NCBI GenBank assembly: GCA_030789695.1
Contig: CM061134.1
Coordinates: 66,439,486 to 66,503,485 of the forward strand
Length of the DNA: 64,000 nt
From: Scilla litardierei
Lineage: Eukaryota; Streptophyta; Magnoliopsida; Asparagales; Asparagaceae
Direction: 5' to 3'
The notes under the pieces are model-generated. The model had not been told where the DNA came from. It saw only the letters and a program-made list of their open reading frames with translations, and ran no database searches. Both the position numbers and the translations under genes were made by a program. Shown here piece by piece: positions 52,645 to 61,495 of the stretch. Every line of letters begins with the position of its first letter. Position 1 is the stretch's first letter.

Positions 52645-53935
52645 TAGGGAATTGGAGCAATCAAAATGAAGCGTATAATAAGTCCTTGATCCTACATTAA
52701 TGCAATGAATCTCGGGAATCAACAATTATTTACTCAACGCGCAAACCGCGTAATACCAACGCGAAAATCGCGTAATCCCAATTATTTTAGCATCTGGATC
52801 AAAATAGGTTAATTACTCTCCGCGCATAACAAGGAAACTCAACGATTTTTCGCCTTGATCAACATTGATGCTAATAGGAAAATTACTCCCAAAAATACTA
52901 CTCTCCACTAAGATTTTTTAATACATTTTATTCGACACGCACCCCGGGCTAAATAATACAGAAGAGAGTAACTATTATAATTGATCACCGCGCAAAACGC
53001 ATGGAAAACGGGAATTGCTTAATGCGCACAACGCAGATAGGTCAATGAGGATGTGACTGCTGTAGTAGAGTTTTACTATGTGGCTACATCGAAGACCCCG
53101 TCAAGCTACAGAGGGGTGCTCGTGAATATACAAAATACTGCTCCTGAATCTACAGCTGATTGATACCAGACATATGATTTTCCCAAGAATATTTGACCGG
53201 GCTGGAAAAATTTATAGTCGATTACATAATTGCTCAACGCTCAGAACCAATAAATTTATGGCCGTTGTGCGCAGTGGGAAAATTTTTAATGGTTTAAAAA
53301 ATTACTCAAAGCGCACAACAAGTAACGCCAGGTGTTCACTTTGAGCCGGTGTGCGCGTTCATCAAATTTGTAATGGTTAACATAATAGCGCAAAGCGCAC
53401 AACATGCAGAATTAAGCCGGTTGTGCACGTTACGCAAATATTGCGTCGATGACAAATTTGCTCAACGCCCCCACGGGAATAAATTTGCCCGTTTTGCCCT
53501 TTGAGCATATTTGTGAGATGCTATAATTTTAATCCCACTGCGCGCCACCGCAGTGAATCAATCAAATTCCAAATTTCATCATACTTAATATGAATCCCAA
53601 TCAAGCCTACATCCAAACTTTTATATTTAAGTCTTATTATACTTGTTCAATCTGAAAACATTGTAGATTAAACCGGATACTTATTCACTCTGACTCAGAA
53701 ACTACATGCAAACTTTAAAAATAAATCTGATACCTTTTCAATCTGAAGACATATTCAATCAAATTCAGAAACTGCTTGCAAAATTTTAGATTAAATCTCA
53801 AACATATTCCAATTGATGACATTTTGAAAATGACCCAGCCATTCAAATATATTGATGTACATACTGATACAGATCCAAACTGATTCATTAGCCTATGGTC
53901 TTACAAACTGATACATATGATTAAGCCTGGATGGC
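52645..53935 (+). repeat. Partial third copy of the 41-43 kb mosaic (F, P, D)
   Basis: Starts gggaattggagcaatcaaaa, abruptly inside repeat E, and follows the order of 41590-42480 and then of 40450-40790, ending where segment H begins. It is thus a composite of the two arrangements. Confidence 0.7.
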
Positions 53936-54310
53936 GGCCCTTGGTCACATAGGTTGGCGGTGCATGGCTACCGTCCCTCCGAGGCACAAGCACTCCCTCC
54001 TTTTGTTTTCGATCTCTTGGCTCGCATCCAAATTGAAGAAGAAAATGAAGAAGAATCGCGTGGGAATATGGAATATGGTGAAATTACTGTAACCGTTGAT
54101 CCCGAGGTCATAGAATGCTTCGTTGGATGCGAGCCTTTGTGCCCGCCTATGTTCCAGGTTCAAAAATCCATATTTTTTTTAACTTACTGAAGTTTCAATA
54201 AGTTAAAAAACATGGATTTTTGAACCTGAAACATGGCCAGGCGCAAGGGCTCGCATCCAACGAAGCATTCGATAACGTCTGGATCAATAGTTACAGTAAT
54301 TTGGATACTT
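53936..54310. repeat. Segment H, copy 2, ending in a foldback
   Basis: Segment H runs to about 54150. Left arm 54081-54186 and right arm 54199-54302 are inverted copies, about 90% alike, with a 12-base loop. Both arms contain tgcttcgttggatgcgagcc and aggttcaaaaatccat. The plus-strand frame 53954-54190 belongs to H. Confidence 0.75.
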
Positions 54311-54841
54311 CTTGGGCCTGAGGACGTTGTTTGCGCTTCAATCTTGAAGGTTATTCCGAAGGAGCGGAGAAAGTTTGATGATCTTAGGAAGGATGAGATG
54401 ATCCTCGATCGCTAAAAGCAAAAAAAATGAACTGTGATCGATACCTATCAACAAAAAAGAAGGACGCGCAGATCAATCGATTGCATAACTGCAAGCAAAC
54501 TCGATTGGACAGATGTAGATGGATCTAGGGTTAGGGTTTAGTTCAGAATTTGGGTGAAGCAAGGGAGATGAAAAAAATTAGTCATCAGTTAAAAGCTTGG
54601 GGGAGGCGACCATAACAATCTATAACCATCTAGTTACCTCGGGCGACCATCGTTGTTACGTTTATTATCGTCGTTGCTGACTGTCGGCAACCGTGAAACA
54701 TGATAGGAGTGTCGTCATTGCACGCGTCGTTGTAACCGTCTGTCAAGTATGTATCATACTTGACACAATGTGCTGGTGATGTCCCCCTGACCAGTACTTC
54801 TTGGGCGGCTGACCTGGGTGCCCAGTGTCGGGGACGGTCAT
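54311..54841. other. Unannotated stretch
   Basis: A plus-strand frame (54233-54415) ends PKERRKFDDLRKDEMILDR; I do not recognise it. The remainder holds a cgtcgttgtaaccgtctgtc-like piece also seen near 38990 and 43040. No gene called. Confidence 0.35.
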
Positions 54842-56602
54842 ATGGAAACCCTTTTTCGGGCATGCCTGATTATAAATGGACGAACAGCTGAATGAATGCT
54901 ATCATCCATATCTAATATCTATATCAAGCATGAACGAACAACTGAAGGACTTACTGTTTCCATACAGAGGTTGTGTGGGCAAATAAAGAAGATGATGACG
55001 GAAGAAAGTAGATGAAGTTGTGAGAAGATGAGTGCTCCTTGTCCACCATTTTTATAGGGGAATTGGAGCAATCAAAATGAAGCGTATAATAAGTCCTTGA
55101 TCCTACAGTAATGCAATAGATCTCGGGAATCAACAATTATTTACTCAACGTGCAAACCGCGTAATACCAATGCGAAAATCGCGTAATCCCAATTATTTTA
55201 GCATCTGGATCAAAATAGGTTAATTACTCTCCGCGCATAACAAGGAAACTCAACGATTTTTCGCCTTGATCAACATTGATGCTAATAGGAAAATTACTCC
55301 CAACAATACTACTCTCCACTAAGATTTTTTAATACATTTTATTCGACACGCACCCCGGGCTAAATAAAACAGAAGAGAGTAACTATTATAATTGATCACC
55401 GCGTAAAACGCATGGAGAACGGGAATTGCTCAATGCGCACAACGCAGATATGTCAATGAGGATGTGACTGCAGCAGTAGAGTTTTACTGTGTGGCTACAT
55501 CGAAGACCCCGTCAAGCTACAAAGGGGTGCTCGTGAATATACAAAATACTGCTCCTAAATCTACAGCTGATTGATACCAGACATATGATTTTCCCAAGAA
55601 TGTATGACCGGTGGCAAGTGAGCTGGAAAAATTTATAGCCGCTTACATAATTGCTCAACGCTCAGTACCAATAAATTTATGGCCGTTGTGCGCGGTGAGC
55701 AAATTTTTAATGGTTTAAATAATTGCTCAAAGCGCACAACAAGTAACGCCAGGTGTTCACTTTGAGCCGTTGTGCACGTTCAGCAAATTTGTTATGGCTA
55801 ACATAATTACGCAAAGCACACAACATGCAGAATTATGCCCGTTGTGCGTGTTAAGCTATAGTTGCATCGATGACAAATTTGCTCAACGCCCCAACCGGAA
55901 TAAATTTGACCGTTTTGCGCTTTGAGCATATTTGTGAGATGCTATAATTTTAATTCCACCGTGCACCAGCGCAGTGAATCAATCACATTCCAAATTTCAT
56001 CATACTTAAACACGCACAACCAGCAGAATTATGCCTGTTGTGCGCGTTTAGCTAAAGTCGATGAAAAATTTGCTCAACGCCCCCACGGGAATAAATTTGA
56101 CCGCTTTGCGCTTTGAGCATATTTGTGAGATGCTATAATTTTAATTCCACTACGCACCAGCGCACTGAATCAATCACATTCCAAATTTCATCATACTTAA
56201 ACGCGCACAACCAGCAGAATTAAGCCCGTTGTGCGCGTTTAGCTAAAGTTAAGATTAAATCTCATACATATTCCAGTTGATGACATTTTGAAAATGACCC
56301 AGCCATTCAAATATATTGATGTACAAACTGATACAGATCCAAACTGATTCATTAGCCTATGCTCTTACAAACTGAAACATGTGATTGTCAGTGTGATCTG
56401 CGTGCTTCCCCGTCAACTTCTGCGAGTTCATCGGGCGACCATCTTCATTCCGTTTATTACCGTCGTTGCCGATTTTCTGCCATCATCGGCTGGATATGAG
56501 GGTAGTCATAGCATGCGTCGTTGTAACCTGCAGTCAGGTATGTAGCCGTTTCAAAGACATCGAGAGGAACTCCGATTCACATGAGGCGTCGAACAACACC
56601 AA
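54842..56602 (+). repeat. 1.76 kb duplicated block, copy 2
   Basis: Partner of 41380-43136. The right boundary lies at cgtcgaacaacaccaa, after which this copy continues aatggttgcataac, while the other copy carries the BRCT segment. Confidence 0.8.
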
Positions 56603-56957
56603 ATGGTTGCATAACAAATAGAATGAGCTTTTTATCTTCACGAGTGGAAAGGACAAGAGGGAGTGTTTATGTGTCATAGACGAGGTATAGTCAAATGATG
56701 AAGGGTTTGATGGTTTGGATGGAGTTTATAAAGAGGAGATGGATAGGGAGTGTACAATCGAGGAGTGGAAGGCGAAATGCTCACATATGGAAGGCATTCA
56801 TCGGGCATGCTTGATTATAAATGGACGATAGCGCTTCGTTGCGTTTATTAACACCATTGCGTAAGTTTCTAACCTGAACCATTTAGCTTTACGTGAAAAA
56901 AGAACCGGTTGAATTCCATCGTCCATTTCTATCGCAAGCATCAGGCATTAGGGCTCG
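56603..56957. repeat. Spacer and repeat E, right of duplicate block 2
   Basis: 56603-56784 corresponds in position to the BRCT-bearing segment of the other copy but is different sequence (gtttgatggtttggatggag, like 36420-36450). From 56785 it matches 43915 onward. Confidence 0.55.
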
Positions 56958-57600
56958 CTGTAGGATAACGGAGTATACTCATCAATTTGAATGGTCAATT
57001 TCACACTAAATGGACCGTGAATGCCCTGGAGAAGCGTATGAAATCCGAGGACTACAAGCTGATGCTGTCGCCCCCCGAATATGCTCCTATCACTGGTCTG
57101 CGAAGAGATGAATGGCCCCCCTGGCCTTTGCGCTCTGGATGTCTGCCCTGGTTCACATAGGTTGGCGGTGCATAGCTACCATCCCTCTGAGGCACAAGCA
57201 CTCCCTCCTATTCTTTTCGATCTCTTGTCTCACAGCCAAAATTGGAAATCTACAGGAGGAAAGGGACAATTATGATCTGCTTTATCCACAGTCAGATTTG
57301 GCCAATTTGGCTGCGAGCCAAGAGATCGAAAAGAACAGGAGGGAGTGCTTGTGCCTCAGAGAGACGGTAGCCATGCACCGCCAACCTAATTGACCCAGAG
57401 CAGCCAACCAGGGTGCAAAGGCCCGGGGGGCCATTCTTCTCTTCGTAGAACAGGGAGAGGAGCATATTCGGGAGGCGACTGCATCAGCCTGTAGTCCTCC
57501 GATTTCATACGCTTCTCCAGGGAATTCACGGCATTCACGGTCCATTTATAGTGAAAAATGACCGATCAAATTGATGAGTATTAAGTCCGTTATCCTACAG
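56958..57600. mobile_element. Foldback element with 290-bp arms
   Basis: Left arm 56958-57245 and right arm 57302-57600 are inverted copies of one another with few differences; loop about 56 bp. The ends are ctgtaggataacgg and its complement. Each arm contains segment H and the minus-strand-coded GEAYEIGGLQ/ICSSP frame. Left-arm relatives stand alone at 44088-44372 and, partially, at 59447-59515. Confidence 0.8.
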
Positions 57601-57892
57601 TAATGCTAGGGATCTCGGGAATGAACATCTTATTTACTCAACGAGTAATCCCACGGAGAAAAACGTGTAATCCTAAGTATTTTAGGCTTAGCTGAAAAAG
57701 AGGCAAATTACTCTCCCCACACGACAAGGAAACCGAACCGTTTTGCGCATTGAATTGAATTTAAGCTATTACGAAAATTACTCTCCGTTAAAGACTCGTA
57801 AAATTCTTTATTTTCCAGCGCAACAAAAACAATCAAATTGTTTTCGTTGTGCGTGCGGATTAATTGGTTACACTATAAGCCCTTGTGTATAA
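57601..57892. repeat. Diverged repeat F
   Basis: ggatctcgggaatgaacatc, ttatttactcaacgagtaatc, attactctccccacacgac and aaggaaaccgaaccg are diverged from the other F copies. Confidence 0.45.
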
Positions 57893-59445
57893 TGTGGAGT
57901 CCTCAGATGTGAGACCGTGTGTGTACAGCGGATGGATAGTGATTCACACTATGACTTTTAACCACCGCGCACGACGCACACAACGGCTAATTTATTTCAG
58001 CCCTTCGTTGCGTTTATTACCGTCATAGCGTAAGTTTCCAACATCAACCATTTACTTTACGTGAAAATACTACTGGATGAATGCTATCGTCCATATCTTT
58101 ATCAAGAATGCACGAACAGCAGAAGAACTTATTGTTTCCAGACGGTGGTTGTGTGCACAAATTAAGAAGAAGATATACAGGGAAGTAGAGGAAGTTGTGA
58201 GAAGATGAGGGCTCGTTGTAAGCCACTTAGGAATTTGACCAATAAAAATGAAGAGTATACTAAGCCCGTGATCCTACAGTAATGCACTGGTTCTCGGGAA
58301 TCAACATTTATTTACTCAACGCGCACACTGTGTAATACCAACGCGAAAGTCACGTAATCCCAATTATTCTATCATTTGTAACAAAATAGGTTAATTATTT
58401 TCCGCTCAAAACAAGGAAACTCAACGGCTTTTCGCCGTGATCAATATTGATGCCAATTGGAAAATTACTCCCAATAATACTAATCTGCACTAATCTTTTT
58501 TCTTACATTTTATTTGACGCGCACACCGTGCTAAATAATACAGAAGCGAGTACCAATCTTAAATGCTCACCGTGCAAAACGCATGGAAAACCGGAATTGC
58601 TTAAGACGCACAACGCACAACGCGTGGCAGCAAATTGTATTGGTTTATGAGGATGAGCCGGCAGTAGAGTTCTACACTTCTACTGTGTGGCTACATCGAA
58701 GACCCCGTCATGCTACGGAGGGGTGCTCGTGAATATACAAAATACTGCTCGTGAATCTACAGCTGATTGATACCAGACATATGATTTTCTCAAGAATGTT
58801 TGACCGTTGGGAAGCGAGTTGGAAAAATTTATAGCCGCTTACATAATTGCTCAACGCTCAGAACCAACAAATTTATGGCCGTTGTGCGCGTTGAGCATAT
58901 TTATAATGGGTAATTTAATTGCGCAAAGCGCACAACAAGCACAGCCAGAGCCAGGTGTTCGATTTGAGCATCTACGGTATGTTATGAACAATTGTTTAAC
59001 GCGCACAACCAGCAGAATTTTACCCGTTGTGCGCGTTAAGCTGATGTTGCATCGATGACAAATTTTCTCAACGCGACCAGGGTAATAAATTTACCCGTTT
59101 TGCGCTTTGAGCATATTTGTGAGATGCTATAATTTTAATTCCAAATTTCATTATACTTAATCTGAATCCCAATCAAGCCTACATGCAAACTTTTAGATTT
59201 AAGTCTTATTATACTTGTTCAATCTGAAAACATTGTAGATTAAACTGGATACTTATTCACTCTGACTCAGAAACTACATGCAAACTTTAAAATTGAATCT
59301 GATACTTATTCAAGCTGAAGGCATATCCAATCGAATTCAACTATATTGATGTACATACTGATACAGATCCAAACTGATTCATTAGCCTATGCTCTTACAA
59401 ACTGATACATATGATTGTCTACGTAGATGTTTGCAATGAAGGGCT
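57893..59445. repeat. Mosaic of repeats E, F, P and D, another copy
   Basis: 57893-58040 is the partner of the Gypsy flank; 58010-58230 is E (minus strand MDDSIHPVVFSRK); 58310-58800 is F; 58840-59110 is P (attgctcaacgctcagaacc, gccgttgtgcgcgttgagc, aacgcgcacaaccagcag); 59150-59430 is D. The order equals that of the duplicated blocks. Confidence 0.65.
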
Positions 59446-59720
59446 CGCTGTAGGATAACGTACTTGTACTCATCAATTTGAATGGTCAATTTCACTATAA
59501 ATGGACCGTGAACGCCCTCAAAATTTCGCTTTGTGTATGAGATTACCCTCAAAAATTACTCACAGCGCAACATCTGTATATTCTGTATATTCACGAGCAC
59601 AACAACTGTAGACTCACGGGTTCTTTCCATGACTCACAGTAAATCAACTGTAGTCTCATCCTCATCCATGGGCAGTCCAATTCGTCTATAATAAATGGCG
59701 TCTCATTTTAAAATATTGGT
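59446..59720 (+). repeat. Foldback-arm piece and promoter-like family B copy
   Basis: 59447-59515 repeats gctgtaggataacg through ggaccgtgaacgccct. 59600-59700 is family B: ctcatcctcatccatggg, cagtccaattcgtctata. Confidence 0.5.
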
Positions 59721-60228
59721 AACGGCTAATTTGATTGAAGCATTCAAAACCTCTCAATAAATACGTAGTTAAAGCCTCGCTTTAATACGCAGCATTCAAA
59801 GCCTATTTTAATACTCGTTTAATATTTGACCGTTTGAATACATAACAGCTATTTTTTGAACTCTATTTATATCCCTCTTCTTTCCTCAAGAAAATACACG
59901 GAAAAATTGCTTCCTCCAAAAATTCTTCTTTGCTTCATCCCGTTCTCCTGGGTAGCTGTACTGTGCAAAATCCAAAGTCTCTGGCCAAGTGTGGACACGG
60001 TCAGGGGCTGCTGTGTTAACCTTCGGGATCAACCGGCAACAGCGATTACCACCGAGGTCGCGCCACAACGGTTTCAATTACATCTGCTAAGGATTCTGCT
60101 TCTCTGATCTTCCTCGTATAGCCACAGTATTCTACGTATTTTTCTTACAATATGTTTGTTTCTCAGTTTAACCGGACACATTCTAACCATTGCTTCGTTC
60201 TGCTTGATGTAGATATATACCTTGGTAA
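59721..60228 (+). promoter_or_regulatory. Promoter-like region of the relic DBD/OTU-type locus
   Basis: A TATA-like ctatttatatccc lies at 59863-59875, followed by a CT-rich stretch. A frame at 59856-60107 has no recognisable domain. Placement as a promoter is inferred from the downstream leader intron. Confidence 0.3.
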
Positions 60229-60498
60229 ATGGAAGATAAAATTTACAGTTACTCCTGCTATTTCAATGTCGACCATTTCCTTCATGATGTAGATGCCTGT
60301 AAAGAGAATGAGACAGCGGTAGAAAATGACTCCAATGAAATAAGGCTAACTACGCAACCAAAATGCACCTTCAAATCTTCCCAGAAGATCTCAGCGGTAA
60401 GCGTACCTTCTAGGATAAAGAAGCATTTGCAACCAAAATGCACCTTAAAATCTTCCCAGAAGATCTCAGCGGTCAGCGGACCTTCTAGGATACATTAG
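60229..60498 (+). CDS. Uncertain 89-codon frame with an internal duplication
   Basis: The frame encodes MEDKIYSYSCYFNVDHFLHD followed by two copies of Q-P-K-C-T-[FL]-K-S-S-Q-K-I-S-A-V-S, each 25 codons. The duplication is exact in length (75 bp: 60355-60429 and 60430-60504, with about five differences). The frame lies where the other two DBD/OTU loci have a leader exon but does not resemble those leaders. It may be an upstream coding exon specific to this locus, or chance. No domain recognised. Confidence 0.3.
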   Translation: MEDKIYSYSCYFNVDHFLHDVDACKENETAVENDSNEIRLTTQPKCTFKSSQKISAVSVPSRIKKHLQPKCTLKSSQKISAVSGPSRIH

Positions 60499-60552
60499 CA
60501 TTTTCTTCCTTTCTTGGGTGTGAAAGTAGGGATTTTCAAGGTATTCCATTTG

Positions 60553-60645
60553 GTAAGTATATACTTTTAAATACACTATAGGTGAAATTCTTATTCAATT
60601 GGGTGGAAAATGATGTAGAAATTTGGTGATTTTACATGCATGCAG
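60553..60645 (+). other. Leader intron of the relic DBD/OTU-type locus
   Basis: Donor TTTG|GTAAGT at 60553, acceptor CATGCAG ending at 60645, followed by atacggttgagattgctgg. Site sequences and the exon start match those at 31879-31971. Confidence 0.6.
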
Positions 60646-60721
60646 ATACGGTTGAGATTGCTGGAGAAGGTACAAAAATCCAAGTTACTATTTAAGTCGA
60701 ACAAAAATCCAGCGGTCAGTG

Positions 60722-61353
60722 GAGGTTAACAGTCGTTGAGGGCAGGCACAACCATCAAGCTGCTAATTATGTCAAGGGCCATTCCGATGAAGGGAAGTTG
60801 TAGGGAGTGGAGATGGAATCATTGAGAGATTTGGCAAATAGCACGCTGAGGCCGGCTGAAATTTTGAAAGTCCTGTAGGAAAATCCAACCTTCCATGCAA
60901 ATCAATTTATAATGCACGTCACCGATTAAAAAGGGACAACAAGAATGTTGTCGCTTTGCATGTAAAACTTCCAATAGGATTCCTGCTGTTTACTTTGCAT
61001 GTGAAAGAAGCGGGGTTTACAGGTGACACCGAAAGGAAAAAACGACCGACAGGCCAGTTAAAACCAAGAAGTGTCAATGTCTGTTCTCATTGCGTGGTAA
61101 TGGTGGGCGTCGGCGTTGGCGGTGAGGTTAACAGTCGTTGAGGGCAGGCACAACCATCAAGCTGCTAATTATGTCGAGGGCCATTCCGATGAAGGCCAGT
61201 TGCAGGGAATGGAGATGGAATCATTGAGAGATTTGGCAAATAGCACGGTGAGGCCGGCTGAAATTTTGAAAGTCATGTAGGAAAATCTAACCTTCCATGC
61301 AAATCAATTTATAATGCACGTCACCGATTAAAAAGGGAGAACAAGAATGTTGA
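60722..61353 (+). pseudogene. FAR1-type DNA-binding domain relic, partly duplicated
   Basis: 60952-61353 covers most of the DNA-binding exon: the three frames together give RIPAVYFACERSG-like, KKCQCLFSLRG-like, GRHNHQAANY, and SLRDLANSTVRPAEILK stretches with several shifts and stops (for example TAG in cctgtaggaaaa). Its second half (61124-61353) is also present just upstream at 60722-60951, about 95% alike by eye. No OTU part follows; the satellite begins 150 bp later, so the OTU half was lost or displaced. It is most like the copy at 32.1 kb. Confidence 0.75.
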
Positions 61354-61495
61354 TATTGAAAAAAATTCGGTATAAAATTGATGTTAGGTTTTGTGCAAAA
61401 TAATCACTTGTTGTAAGAAATTAAAAGATATGTTTAGCCATATTGCTACCTTCGTATGGAAATTTCTCCACACTTGTCACTTGTGCATTTTAAGC

